Part shown: piece after piece, positions 25,453-34,226 of the stretch
Numbering within the stretch: position 1 is the first letter of the stretch
Layout of the letters: every line of letters begins with the position of its first letter
Source: an uncultured Rhodospirillaceae bacterium
Lineage (GTDB): Bacteria > Pseudomonadota > Alphaproteobacteria > Reyranellales > Reyranellaceae
Length of the DNA stretch: 64,000 nucleotides
Direction of reading: 5' to 3'
Assembly (NCBI GenBank): GCA_945952105.1
Contig: CAMFGZ010000011.1
Location: 1-64,000, forward strand
The notes under the pieces: generated by a model
The model's database searches: none
Told to the model about the DNA's origin: nothing
What the model saw: only the letters and a program-made list of their open reading frames with translations
Translations under genes and position numbers: made by a program

Positions 25453-26430
25453 ATGAGCAAGCCTCTTCGCCGCCACCTGCTCGCCGGCCTCGCGGCGCTT
25501 CCCCTGGCCCCTGCCCGCGCCCAGGCACCGGACTTTCCCGACAGGCCGCTGCGGTTCATCGTGGGCTTCCCTCCCGGTGGCCCCAACGATCTGCTGACGA
25601 GGCTGATCGCGCCGGGCATCGGCGAGAGGCTGGGCCGCCCGGTCGTCGTCGAGAACAAGGCCGGTGCCAACGGCGAGATCGCCGCAAGTTTCACGGCCAA
25701 GAGTCCGCCCGACGGCGGCGTGTTCATGCTGGCTTCCAATGGCTCGACCACGGTCGCGCCGGCGCTCAGCCGCAACATCCCCTACGACGTTCGAACAGAT
25801 TTCGTCGCCGTCGCACCGGTCGGCATCAATCCGATGCTGCTCGTCGTGCGGCCGGACCTTCCGGCGAAGGATGTCGCAGGGCTGCTTGCGCTCGCGCGCT
25901 CGCGGCCGGGAAAGCTGAACGGCGCCTCCGCCGGCGCGGGCGGCGCGACCCATCTCGCGCTCGAACTCTTCAAGGCGATGGGAAGGCTCGACATCGTGCA
26001 CGTGCCGTACAAGGGCGGCGGGCCTGCGATGGCCGATCTCATGGCGGGCCAGGTCGACCTCTATTTCGGCGGCCTCTCGACGGCATTGCCGCACGTGAAG
26101 GCGGGAAAGATGCGCGCCCTGGGACAGACCTCGCTCGAACGCTCGGCAGCGGCGCCGGACATCCCCACCATCTCGCAAGCCGGGCTGCCGGGCTACGAAG
26201 CGGCGATCTCCTACGGCGTGTTCCTTCCCGCCGGCACACCGAAAGTCCTGGTGGATCGCCTGCATGCGGCTGTCGATGCCACGGTCCGCTCGCCCGACGT
26301 GACGAGGAAATTCGTCGATCTCGGCGCCGATCCGCAATTCGGGACACCTGCCGAATTCGCGGCCTATGTTGCCGACGACCTCGCCAAATGGGCCCGCCTC
26401 GCGAAGGAAGCGGGCCTCAAGGCGGAGTAG
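25453..26430 (+). CDS. Bug/TctC-family periplasmic binding protein
   Basis: This 325-residue protein has a short signal (about 1-24, LAPARAQ) and Bug motifs: LRFIVGFPPGGPNDLLTR, NKAGANGEIAASF, HVPYKGGGPAMADLMAGQVD and FLPAGTPKVLVDRLH. It has no clear Shine-Dalgarno before the ATG. It is divergent from the Bug gene at 24433-25407. The two proteins differ clearly, so this is not a recent tandem duplication. It runs convergently into the NIPSNAP gene, 2 bases apart. Confidence 0.9.
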   Translation: MSKPLRRHLLAGLAALPLAPARAQAPDFPDRPLRFIVGFPPGGPNDLLTRLIAPGIGERLGRPVVVENKAGANGEIAASFTAKSPPDGGVFMLASNGSTTVAPALSRNIPYDVRTDFVAVAPVGINPMLLVVRPDLPAKDVAGLLALARSRPGKLNGASAGAGGATHLALELFKAMGRLDIVHVPYKGGGPAMADLMAGQVDLYFGGLSTALPHVKAGKMRALGQTSLERSAAAPDIPTISQAGLPGYEAAISYGVFLPAGTPKVLVDRLHAAVDATVRSPDVTRKFVDLGADPQFGTPAEFAAYVADDLAKWARLAKEAGLKAE

Positions 26431-26432
26431 CC

Positions 26433-26759
26433 CTACTGGACGGACGAGAAAGCCGTCGGCGTCAGCATCTGTACCGCGACGTTCTCGACGATGGCGCCGT
26501 CCTTCTCGGTCTCGGCGCGCTTGGCCAGCCATTCCGGATCGGCGGCGAAGGCGTTCCACTTCTTCTCGCGGTCGGCCAGCGATTCCCAGGCGAGGAAATA
26601 GGTCAGCTCCTGGTTCGACTCGCCGATCAGCGTCGTGAAGAAGCCGGCCTGCTTGATGCCGTGACGCTCCCAGATCTTGAGCGTGATGGTGTTGAAGCGA
26701 TTGAGCAGCGCCGGAAGACGACCCGGCACGCACCTGTAGACCCGCATTTCATAGATCAT
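26433..26759 (-). CDS. NIPSNAP family protein
   Basis: This 108-residue dimeric alpha+beta-barrel-type protein begins MIYEMRVYRCVPGRLPALLNRF, followed by HGIKQAGFFTTLIGESNQELTYFLAWES, the NIPSNAP pattern. The biochemical role of bacterial members is not established; they often accompany catabolic enzymes. GGGGAGAGAAG precedes the ATG. It follows the metallo-hydrolase gene by 12 bases, so the two are probably cotranscribed. Confidence 0.9.
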   Translation of the reverse strand: MIYEMRVYRCVPGRLPALLNRFNTITLKIWERHGIKQAGFFTTLIGESNQELTYFLAWESLADREKKWNAFAADPEWLAKRAETEKDGAIVENVAVQMLTPTAFSSVQ

Positions 26760-26771
26760 CTTCTCTCTCCC

Positions 26772-27659
26772 CTAGAATTGCCCGCCGAAGCGCGGCACGA
26801 ACCCATCGCCCTCGTGGTCGATGTGGCAACTGAATGGCGCCCCGAAGTGGCACGGCATCAACCTCGCGCCGCTGCCGGCGCAATGCTCCAGCGCCGCGCG
26901 CCGGCTCTTGCGGGCTCCCGCGCCGTCGGCGCAGGCGAAGCTGTTCCACTCGGGATGATAGACCTGCAGCGCATGGTGCAGGATGTCGCCGCAGAACAGC
27001 GCCTTGTCGCCGCGCGATTCGAACTTGATGGCGATGGTGCCCGGCGTGTGACCCGGTGCCGGCTCGACCTTCAGGTTCTCGTCGAGCTGCGCGGCGCCGT
27101 CGATCATCTGCGTGAGCCCTGCCTCGACGACCGGCAGAACCGAATCGCGGAACGAGCCCGCGTTGACCGGACCGGTCGCCGGGTCGCTGTCGAGCTTCAG
27201 GTAGTGATCGTAGTCGGCGCGGCTGAAGACGTACCTGGCGTTCTTGAAAGTCGGCACCCATCTGCCGTTCTCGAGCCGCGTGTTCCAGCCGACATGGTCG
27301 ACATGCAAGTGGGTGCACATGACCATGTCGATCTGGTCGGGCTCGACGCCGGCGGCTTTCAGCCGTTCGAGGTACTTCGTCTCCATCAAGTGCCACTTCG
27401 GCCTATGGGGACGCGACTTGTGATTGCCGACGCAGGTGTCGATCAGGATCGTCTTGCCGCCGATCTTCAGCAGCCAGCTGTGAACGCTGAGCTTCAGGAA
27501 GCCCGAGGCTTCGTCATAGTGGGCCGGCACGAGCCAGTCGCGATGACGCTCCACGACGGCGGGATCCCAGTCGGGAAAGAAGGCCTTGGCGTCGAAGTTC
27601 GGCTCGTAACTTTCCTCGATGCGCACGGCCATGCCGGCGCCGAGCTTGACCTCGACCAT
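26772..27659 (-). CDS. MBL-fold metallo-hydrolase
   Basis: This 295-residue metallo-beta-lactamase-fold enzyme has the metal motif THLHVDHVG, His in PAPGHTPGT, Asp in FCGDILHH and a late His in MPCHFGAPFS. This set implies a two-metal (usually zinc) hydrolytic site. The layout is like quorum-quenching lactonases and related esterases, but the substrate cannot be assigned. GGGGAGG lies before the start. It is the first gene of a unit with the NIPSNAP gene. Confidence 0.88.
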   Translation of the reverse strand: MVEVKLGAGMAVRIEESYEPNFDAKAFFPDWDPAVVERHRDWLVPAHYDEASGFLKLSVHSWLLKIGGKTILIDTCVGNHKSRPHRPKWHLMETKYLERLKAAGVEPDQIDMVMCTHLHVDHVGWNTRLENGRWVPTFKNARYVFSRADYDHYLKLDSDPATGPVNAGSFRDSVLPVVEAGLTQMIDGAAQLDENLKVEPAPGHTPGTIAIKFESRGDKALFCGDILHHALQVYHPEWNSFACADGAGARKSRRAALEHCAGSGARLMPCHFGAPFSCHIDHEGDGFVPRFGGQF

Positions 27660-27744
27660 CCCCGCTACCTCCCCTGTTTTGCGGGGAGCTTAACGGTGCG
27701 AGGCGGGTGCGGGAAAGGCGTCCGTTTCGCCTCCCGCGTTGCCG

Positions 27745-28053
27745 TCAGAACGGCAGCCGCGCGGCGTCGACACGCTCGACGTGGCGGTGGGTGAGCGCCG
27801 CGATGGCGGCGCCGCCCAGAGGCGCAACGACGACGAGCGCGATGAAATGCACGCCGAGCAGCCACGGCTCGAACAGGCCGGGCGTCAAATGTCCGACCAT
27901 GACGGTGGAGATGAAGAACAGGACGGCAAAGCTCACCCCCGCGAGCAAACCGCCCAGCATCACGAAAAGAAAAGAAGCCGTCAGCGATCGTCCGATGAGA
28001 TAGCTCGCCGCGAAGGCAGCTCCGGCGGCGACAAGCGCTGTAACAGTTTCCAT
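27745..28053 (-). CDS. Small membrane protein, unknown
   Basis: This 102-residue protein has three or four hydrophobic segments (about 4-24, 27-50, 63-90) and a short basic, His-containing C-terminal tail. ATG 28053 is preferred over the adjacent GTG because GGAGG then sits 8 bases away. It is divergent from the amidase gene at 28162 and lies 85 bases before the metallo-hydrolase start. No family was recognised. Confidence 0.65.
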   Translation of the reverse strand: METVTALVAAGAAFAASYLIGRSLTASFLFVMLGGLLAGVSFAVLFFISTVMVGHLTPGLFEPWLLGVHFIALVVVAPLGGAAIAALTHRHVERVDAARLPF

Positions 28054-28161
28054 CACTTACCCCTCCAATACGCTCTCGACTTGGGAGAAATCAGAGTCGA
28101 CACTGCATCGTCACCCTCACTCTGAAACATCCACTGTTCGTCGAGAACCGACCAATTGCGC

Positions 28162-29583
28162 ATGTCTGACTCTGCATTCGACTGGCTTTCCGCAGCGGAA
28201 CTCTCAAAACTCTTCGCACGCCGTCAGGCATCTCCGGTCGAAATCGTCGACGCGATGTTGAAGCGTGCATCGGCGCTGCAACCTCATCTGAACGCGTTCG
28301 TCCTGATCGATGAGGAGGGCGCGCAACATGCTGCAAAGGCTGCGGAATCGCGCTGGCAGAAAGGGCAGCCGCTGTCGCCGTTCGACGGAATTCCAACGAC
28401 GATCAAGGATACGACAAACGTAAAGGGCTGGCCGACGCGCCTCGGTTCGCATTCCACGGACCAGACTCCGGCGATCGAAAACGCCGCCGTCGTCGACAGG
28501 TTCCTTGCCGGGGGCATGATTATTCTCGGCAAGACGACGACCCCGGAATTCGGCTGGAAGGCCCTCACCGACTCGCCGTTGCAGGGCACGACGCGCAATC
28601 CCTGGAACCTTGCCCATTCTGCCGGCGGCTCGTCCGGCGGCGCTTCGGCGCTCACGGCGGCGGGCGTCAACCCTTTCAACCACGGCAACGACGGTGGGGG
28701 CTCGATCCGCATCCCCGCCGCCCATACCGGCCTCGTCGGCCTGAAGCCGTCCTACGGGCGCATCCCGCAATCGCCTGCCGATGCCCCCTTCGCTGACGTC
28801 ATCAGCCAGGGCGTGCTGGCGCGCTCCGTGCTCGACACCGCGATGGCTCTCAATCTCACGGCCGGCCCCGATCCGCGCGACTGGCGATCGCTGCCCGCCG
28901 AGGCGCGCGACTACACGGTCGGCCTCGAGGCCGGCGTGCGCGGCTGGAAGATCGGCCTCAGCCTCGACCTCGGACATGTGAAGGCCGATGCCGAGGTACG
29001 CGACCTCATCATCGCCGCGGCGAAGCGCTTCGAGGATCTCGGCGCGCATATCGAGGAGGTCGGCCCGATGTTCGAGCCGCTGCAGCAGAGCTTCGAGCCG
29101 CTGTGGATCGGCAGCTTCGCCACGCGCCTGCGCCAGATCCCGACGCAGCTCCACGACAAGCTCGATCCGGGCCTGCGCGCGCTTGCCGAGAAGGGACTGT
29201 CGATCACCCTCGCCGACTATGCCCGGGCTTACGAGGCGAAGAGCAAGCTCGCGCGCGACCTCGCGCTCTGGCATCGCAACTACGACCTGTTGCTCGCGCC
29301 CGTCACGCCGACCGCCGCGCCGCCGGTGGAGACGCTCTACAATTCCGAGGCGTTCCCGCGCTGGACCAAGGGTGCGCCCTACACCCTTCCCTGCAATCTC
29401 ACCGGTCAGCCCGCCGCCTCGATGCCGGCCGGTCTCACCAGTGCCGGCCTGCCGGTCGGCCTGCAGATCATCGGCCCGCCGCGCGCGGACGATGTCGTGC
29501 TGCGCGCGATGCGCACCTACGAAAGCGCCAGCGGCTGGACATGGCCGCAGCCGCGCGTGCTGGAGACGTTGAAAGGGTTGTGA
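28162..29583 (+). CDS. Amidase signature enzyme
   Basis: This 473-residue hydrolase has the Ser-cisSer-Lys triad: Lys82 (TTIKDTT), Ser157 (AGGSSGGAS) and nucleophile Ser181 (GGGSIRIPA). It hydrolyses an amide in the cytoplasm. GatA is unlikely because no gatB or gatC is adjacent and family divergence is large; the natural substrate is unknown. ATG 28162 is preferred to the TTG two codons upstream, though no clear Shine-Dalgarno is seen. A second, distinct amidase with the same triad spacing lies at 45417. Confidence 0.9.
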   Translation: MSDSAFDWLSAAELSKLFARRQASPVEIVDAMLKRASALQPHLNAFVLIDEEGAQHAAKAAESRWQKGQPLSPFDGIPTTIKDTTNVKGWPTRLGSHSTDQTPAIENAAVVDRFLAGGMIILGKTTTPEFGWKALTDSPLQGTTRNPWNLAHSAGGSSGGASALTAAGVNPFNHGNDGGGSIRIPAAHTGLVGLKPSYGRIPQSPADAPFADVISQGVLARSVLDTAMALNLTAGPDPRDWRSLPAEARDYTVGLEAGVRGWKIGLSLDLGHVKADAEVRDLIIAAAKRFEDLGAHIEEVGPMFEPLQQSFEPLWIGSFATRLRQIPTQLHDKLDPGLRALAEKGLSITLADYARAYEAKSKLARDLALWHRNYDLLLAPVTPTAAPPVETLYNSEAFPRWTKGAPYTLPCNLTGQPAASMPAGLTSAGLPVGLQIIGPPRADDVVLRAMRTYESASGWTWPQPRVLETLKGL

Positions 29584-29596
29584 GGAGTCCGCGCCC

Positions 29597-30103
29597 TCAG
29601 GCGACGCGGGACATGTTGTCGGGCGGCGTCGGGCGAACGACGCGCAACGCGATCACGAGAACACGATAGCCGAGGAAGCCGGCACAGGCCGCGCTGCCCG
29701 CCGCGATGTATCCCGGCTCGATCAGCGCCTCGCCGATCATCGCCGACGAGAAGTCGACAAGGGACAGGGCGACCAGGATCAACGCGGCGATGAGCCCGTC
29801 GACCGTTGCCGGCAGCGACACGAGCCCCGATTCCCGATTGGACTGCACGGATAACATCCATCCGCGAATGCGGCCGATCGCCGAACCGATGGCGAAGGCC
29901 ACGACCCAGAGGAAGTCGAACAGGAAGCTCGCCTCGAACACGCCGGCAAGAAGCATCAGCGTCGCCATCACGGCGAAGCCACCCGGAAGAGCGACACGGC
30001 CCAGCGTCGTGACACCGCCGCGCGACTGCGCCGCCATCGTCCAGAGACAAAGGGCAGCGAACAGAAGCGTGAGGCCGTTCGCCAGACTGAGAGCCGAAAC
30101 CAT
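29597..30103 (-). CDS. Multi-pass membrane protein, unknown
   Basis: This 168-residue protein has about five hydrophobic segments (roughly 5-24, 40-60, 63-80, 100-120, 130-155) and no recognisable catalytic motif. It is convergent with the amidase gene and divergent from the secreted lectin-like gene. A 212-codon frame that overlaps it is antisense-type shadow. Confidence 0.6.
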   Translation of the reverse strand: MVSALSLANGLTLLFAALCLWTMAAQSRGGVTTLGRVALPGGFAVMATLMLLAGVFEASFLFDFLWVVAFAIGSAIGRIRGWMLSVQSNRESGLVSLPATVDGLIAALILVALSLVDFSSAMIGEALIEPGYIAAGSAACAGFLGYRVLVIALRVVRPTPPDNMSRVA

Positions 30104-30270
30104 GGGTGAAGCAAACGATACGGCGCGGGGCTAGTAAAGCGCTACGGCTGCACAAGCACTGTCGGCAGAGGCTTTTTCCGCTTCAACCCACGAGAAATTG
30201 AATGGGCCTCATAGCGGGTGAAGGCGAGGATGGCGCGTCCGAAATACAGAAAACACGGGGAGAAAACGAC

Positions 30271-30951
30271 ATGACCGGCAAATCGACACTCGTGGCGATC
30301 GCCGCGACGGCATTGGCACTGGCCTGTTCTGCCACGTCGTCGCAGGCCCAGCAGACGCCGCCGCAATTTCCCAACATGACCTTCTTCATCACCAGCACGG
30401 GCGGTCCGCAGGGCGCAAACTTTGGCGGACTCGAGGGCGCCGACCGGCATTGCCAGACGCTGGCCGCCAAAGCCGGCGCCGGAGGCAAGACCTGGCGGGC
30501 CTATCTCAGCACCCAGGCGGTCGGCGGCGCGACCGCCGTCAACGCAAAGGACCGCATCGGCAAGGGACCGTGGGTGAACGCCAACGGCGTGCAGATCGCG
30601 TCGAGTGTCGACGACCTTCATTCGGCCAACAACAAGCTCACCGCCGAGACCAGCGTCGCGGAAACCGGCAAGCTTGTTCCGAGCCGTCTCTATACCGTTA
30701 ACCAGCACGACATCCTCACCGGCACGCAGGCCGACGGCACCGCCTTCCCGCCGGACAGGGACATGACCTGCGGCAACTGGACGAAGAATGGCGAGGGCAG
30801 CGCCATGGTCGGTCATACCGATCGCATGGGCTTGCGCGACGATGCGCCGTCGAAGTCGTGGAATACGTCGCACCCATCGCGGGGCTGCGACCTGCCCGCC
30901 CTGATCACCACCGGCGGCGCGGGCCTGCTCTACTGCTTCGCGGCCAACTGA
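30271..30951 (+). CDS. Secreted lectin/endostatin-like domain protein
   Basis: This 226-residue exported protein has a signal peptide (about 1-27, CSATSSQAQ). One compact domain follows, starting MTFFITSTGGPQGANFGGLEGADRHCQTLAAKAG and GKTWRAYLST. Conserved Cys residues (in DRHCQ, DMTCGNW, GCDLPA and LLYCF) suggest two disulfides. The pattern resembles the C-type-lectin/endostatin-like family found in many proteobacterial secreted proteins. The ligand is unknown. GGGGAGAAAACGAC supports the ATG at 30271 rather than an upstream start. A strong hairpin follows the stop. Confidence 0.75.
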   Translation: MTGKSTLVAIAATALALACSATSSQAQQTPPQFPNMTFFITSTGGPQGANFGGLEGADRHCQTLAAKAGAGGKTWRAYLSTQAVGGATAVNAKDRIGKGPWVNANGVQIASSVDDLHSANNKLTAETSVAETGKLVPSRLYTVNQHDILTGTQADGTAFPPDRDMTCGNWTKNGEGSAMVGHTDRMGLRDDAPSKSWNTSHPSRGCDLPALITTGGAGLLYCFAAN

Positions 30952-30960
30952 TCGAGGCCA

Positions 30961-30990
30961 GCGGTGCCGGTCCTTCAGGGACGGCACCGC
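30961..30990. terminator. Hairpin between convergent genes, possible two-way terminator
   Basis: GCGGTGCC (30961-30968) pairs with GGCACCGC (30983-30990), with partial further pairing inside the loop. It begins 10 bases after the lectin-like gene and 20 bases before the end of the Bug gene. There is no T-run on either side, so termination efficiency is doubtful. Confidence 0.5.
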
Positions 30991-31009
30991 CGCTTCGATC
31001 GCTGCGGGA

Positions 31010-31984
31010 TCAGGCGTCGGGTTTGACGCCGGCGGTCGTGATGACCTTCTCCCACTTGTCGATTTCATTCTGCAGGAACGTGCCCGTGTCCTCCGGGGTG
31101 GCCCCGACCGGGATAACGGCCTGCTCGGCCAGCCGCTTGCGCAGCGCCTCGTCCTTCACAGCGCGGCCGACCTCGGCTGAAAGCTTGTCGACGATCTCCT
31201 TGGGCGTGCCCGCGGGCGCGAGGAACATGACCCAGCTCGAGGATTCGATCAGCGGACCGCCGGCCTCGACAATGGTCGGAATCTCCTCGACTCCAGGCAC
31301 GCGGTTCTTCGACAGCATGGCGAGACCGCGGATTTTTCCGGCACGCACCTGGGAAATGACGCCGATCGGCGCATCGATCAGCATCTGGATGTTGCCGGCG
31401 GCAAGGTCCGCCAGGGCGGGCGCCGTACCCTTGTAGGGGACGTGCTCCATCTTGATGCCGGTCACCTGCTTCATCAGCTCGCTGGTGAGATGGGCGGCCG
31501 CGCCGACGCCCGAGGAGCCGAACGACATCTTGCCCGGATTGGCCTTCGCATAGGCGATCAGTTCGCCCACGTTCTTCACCGGCAGGTCGTTGGTGACGCA
31601 GATGATGAGCGGCGCGACGCCGACCAGCGAGACCGGGCTGAAGCTCTTGACCGGGTCGAACTTCAACTTGCCGGCATAGAGGGTCTTGTTCGCGGCGTGG
31701 GCCGCGATCACCGTCAGGAAAGTATAGCCGTCCGGCGTTGCGTTGGCGGCGGCTTCCGCGCCGATGAGCGAGTTGGCGCCAGGCTTGTTGTCGACCACGA
31801 AGGTCTGGCCGACGTTCATCTTCTCGAGCGTCAGGCGCGTCACCACGTCGGTGAGGCCGCCCGCCGTATAGGGCACGATCCAGCGAATCGGCTTGTTCGG
31901 CCAGGCCTGGGCGCGCGCCGCGCCAGGAATCAGCGCAGCCGCCGCCGTGGCCGCGAGCGCCGTGCGGCGATTGATCGTCTTCAT
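31010..31984 (-). CDS. Bug/TctC-family periplasmic binding protein
   Basis: This 324-residue protein has a signal (about 1-26, AAALIPGAARAQ) and Bug motifs: PIRWIVPYTAGGLTDVVTR, NKPGANSLIGAEAAANATPDGYT, EHVPYKGTAPALADLAAGNIQ and FLAPAGTPKEIVDKL. AGAAGGAAAACTC precedes the ATG. It starts 26 bases after the SDR gene at 32011, so they may form an operon. Confidence 0.9.
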   Translation of the reverse strand: MKTINRRTALAATAAAALIPGAARAQAWPNKPIRWIVPYTAGGLTDVVTRLTLEKMNVGQTFVVDNKPGANSLIGAEAAANATPDGYTFLTVIAAHAANKTLYAGKLKFDPVKSFSPVSLVGVAPLIICVTNDLPVKNVGELIAYAKANPGKMSFGSSGVGAAAHLTSELMKQVTGIKMEHVPYKGTAPALADLAAGNIQMLIDAPIGVISQVRAGKIRGLAMLSKNRVPGVEEIPTIVEAGGPLIESSSWVMFLAPAGTPKEIVDKLSAEVGRAVKDEALRKRLAEQAVIPVGATPEDTGTFLQNEIDKWEKVITTAGVKPDA

Positions 31985-32010
31985 GAGTTTTCCTTCTTCC
32001 CTGTTTGTCT

Positions 32011-32910
32011 TCAGTCCAGATCGAGACCGTTCATCCCGGCGTTCTTTCGTGCCTTCTTCGCGATCTCGCCCAGCACCTTGCCGGCCTGTACCGGATCCAT
32101 GATCTGGTCGACCGTCGGGCCCTTATGCCAGCCCTCGGCGACGGCGAAAATGCCGTTTCCGGCCTGGAAGACGCGGCCCGTCACCTCGCGGCTGTCCTCG
32201 CTCACCAGCCACGTGGCGACCGGGGCGATCCACTTGGGATCGCGGCGCTTCTTGTCTTCCTCGGTGTACTCGCGCAGGTCCTCGGTCATACGAGTGAAGG
32301 CCGACGGCGAGATCGAGTTCACCGTGATGCCGTAGCGCGCGAGTTCGCGCGCGGCGATGATGGTGAACGAGGCGATGCCCGCCTTGGCGGCACCGTAGTT
32401 GGTCTGGCCGATATTGCCGTAGATGCCCGAGACCGACGTCGTCGTGATGATGCGCGCATCCACCGGGCCGCCCTTCAGCTTGGCCTGGTCGCGCCAGTAG
32501 GCCGCCGCATGTCGGGCCGGCGCGAAAGTCCCCTTGAGATGCACCTTGATGACGGCATCCCACTCGTCCTCGCTCATGTTGACCAGCATGCGGTCGCGCA
32601 GGATGCCGGCGTTGAGCACGATCGCGTCGAGCTTGCCGAACGCCTCGACCGCCTGGTCGATCATGTGCTTGGCGCCGTTCCAGTCGGAGACGTCGTCGCC
32701 GTTGGCCACGGCCTCGCCGCCCATCGCCTTGATCTCGTCCACGACCTGCTGGGCGGGGCCGACATCGTTGCCCTTGCCGGCCCGGTCGCCGCCCAGGTCG
32801 TTCACGACCACCTTGGCGCCATGCTCGGCCAGCATCAGGCAATGTTCCCGGCCGACGCCGCGGGCACCGCCCGTCACGATCGCCACCCGCCCCTCGCACA
32901 ATCTCGCCAT
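32011..32910 (-). CDS. SDR family oxidoreductase, multifunctional-enzyme-like
   Basis: This 299-residue short-chain dehydrogenase has TGGARGVG at 13-20, LNAG at 99-102 and the active site Ser159/Ser161, Tyr172, Lys176 (NYGAAKAG). The segment KVVVNDLGGDRAGKGNDVGPAQQVVDEI has the long insertion found in the hydroxyacyl-CoA dehydrogenase part of peroxisomal multifunctional enzyme type 2 and its bacterial relatives, which suggests a 3-hydroxyacyl-CoA substrate. GGGAGGGAGC precedes the ATG. It is divergent from the serine hydrolase gene across 75 bases and precedes a Bug gene. Confidence 0.88.
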   Translation of the reverse strand: MARLCEGRVAIVTGGARGVGREHCLMLAEHGAKVVVNDLGGDRAGKGNDVGPAQQVVDEIKAMGGEAVANGDDVSDWNGAKHMIDQAVEAFGKLDAIVLNAGILRDRMLVNMSEDEWDAVIKVHLKGTFAPARHAAAYWRDQAKLKGGPVDARIITTTSVSGIYGNIGQTNYGAAKAGIASFTIIAARELARYGITVNSISPSAFTRMTEDLREYTEEDKKRRDPKWIAPVATWLVSEDSREVTGRVFQAGNGIFAVAEGWHKGPTVDQIMDPVQAGKVLGEIAKKARKNAGMNGLDLD

Positions 32911-32985
32911 TGCTCCCTCCCGTCTTTTGCGTGTCTGAAACCTGTCGTCCTGCGCTAGTCTAGCGGTGCTCAAGGGAGGATCGCC

Positions 32986-34215
32986 ATGGACACGCTGCCG
33001 CTCGTTACCCCCGAACAGGTCGGGCTTTCCGCAGCGCGGCTCGACCGCGTGCGCACCTGGATGAATGGATGGGTCGACAGCGGCAAGCTGGCCGGCATGA
33101 TCACCTGCGTCATGCGCAGGGGCGAGCTGGCCTTCGCCGAGGTCGCGGGCAAGTCGGACCTGGCCCGCAACAAGCCGATGCGCGCCGACACGATCTTCCG
33201 CATCTACTCGATGACCAAGCCGCTCACCTCCGTGGCCATCATGATGCTCTACGAAGAAGGCCGCTTTCAGCTCGACGATCCGATCTCGAAGTTCATCCCC
33301 GCCTTCGCCAACCCGCGCGTGATGGTGGGCGGCAGCCGCGGCAAGATCGAGACGGTGCCGGCCGAACGCGAGATCAACTTCCGCGACCTGCTCACCCACA
33401 CGTCGGGCCTGACCTACGGCTTCATGGAGAGCAACCCGGTCGATGCCGCCTACCGCGCCAAGCAGGACGGCGTCGATTTCCAGACGGCCGACACCAGCCT
33501 GAAGCAGGTCGTCGAGCGGCTGGCGCAGCTGCCGCTGATCGCCCAGCCGGGCAAGGCGTGGAACTACTCCGTTTCGACCGACGTGCTGGGCTATCTCGTC
33601 GAGGTGATCTCCGGCGTGCCCTTCGAGAAGTATCTCAAGGAAAAGGTCATCGATCCGCTGGGCATGGTCGACACCGACTTCCACGTCCCGGCCGCCAAGC
33701 ACGATCGCTTCGCCGCGAACTACGCCGCCGGCCCCGGCGGCAGGCTCGACCTGATCGACGACCCGGGCAAGAGCCGCTACCTCGCGCCGCGCAAGGTCAA
33801 TTCGGGCGGCGGCGGTCTCGTCTCGACGGCGGCCGACTACCTGCGCTTCTGCAAATTCATGCTGAACAAGGGCGAGCTCGACGGCGTGCGCCTGCTCGGC
33901 CGCAAGACGGTCGAGCTGATGACCATGAACCACCTGAAGGGCGACATGGCCGACATGGGCACGCCGCGCTTCTCCGAATCGACCTATACCGGCATCGGCT
34001 TCGGTCTCGGCTTCTCGGTGATGATCGATCCGGCCAAGGCCTACATTGCCGGCACGCCGGGCGAATATGCCTGGGGCGGCGCCGCTTCGACCGCCTTCTG
34101 GATCGACCCGGTCGAGGACATGGCCGTGGTGCTGCTGACCCAGCTCATGCCCTCCTCGACCTACCCGATCCGCCGCGAGCTGCGCGTGCTCACCTACCAG
34201 GCGATCATCGACTGA
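32986..34215 (+). CDS. Serine hydrolase, beta-lactamase (class C/EstB) family
   Basis: This 409-residue protein has the penicillin-binding fold motif SMTK with Ser75 and Lys78, then Tyr in WNYSVSTD and a WGG motif (YAWGGAAST) in place of KTG. This set is typical of EstB-like esterases rather than true beta-lactamases. No signal peptide is evident, so it is probably cytoplasmic. AAGGGAGGATCGCC precedes the ATG. It is the first of three tightly packed genes, with the TauD dioxygenase gene 11 bases downstream and an MFS exporter gene next. Confidence 0.88.
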   Translation: MDTLPLVTPEQVGLSAARLDRVRTWMNGWVDSGKLAGMITCVMRRGELAFAEVAGKSDLARNKPMRADTIFRIYSMTKPLTSVAIMMLYEEGRFQLDDPISKFIPAFANPRVMVGGSRGKIETVPAEREINFRDLLTHTSGLTYGFMESNPVDAAYRAKQDGVDFQTADTSLKQVVERLAQLPLIAQPGKAWNYSVSTDVLGYLVEVISGVPFEKYLKEKVIDPLGMVDTDFHVPAAKHDRFAANYAAGPGGRLDLIDDPGKSRYLAPRKVNSGGGGLVSTAADYLRFCKFMLNKGELDGVRLLGRKTVELMTMNHLKGDMADMGTPRFSESTYTGIGFGLGFSVMIDPAKAYIAGTPGEYAWGGAASTAFWIDPVEDMAVVLLTQLMPSSTYPIRRELRVLTYQAIID

Positions 34216-34226
34216 GGGACAACGTC

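Noticed and set aside
28162..29583. GatA subunit of Asp/Glu-tRNA amidotransferase
   Set aside because: No gatB or gatC nearby and sequence fits general amidases.
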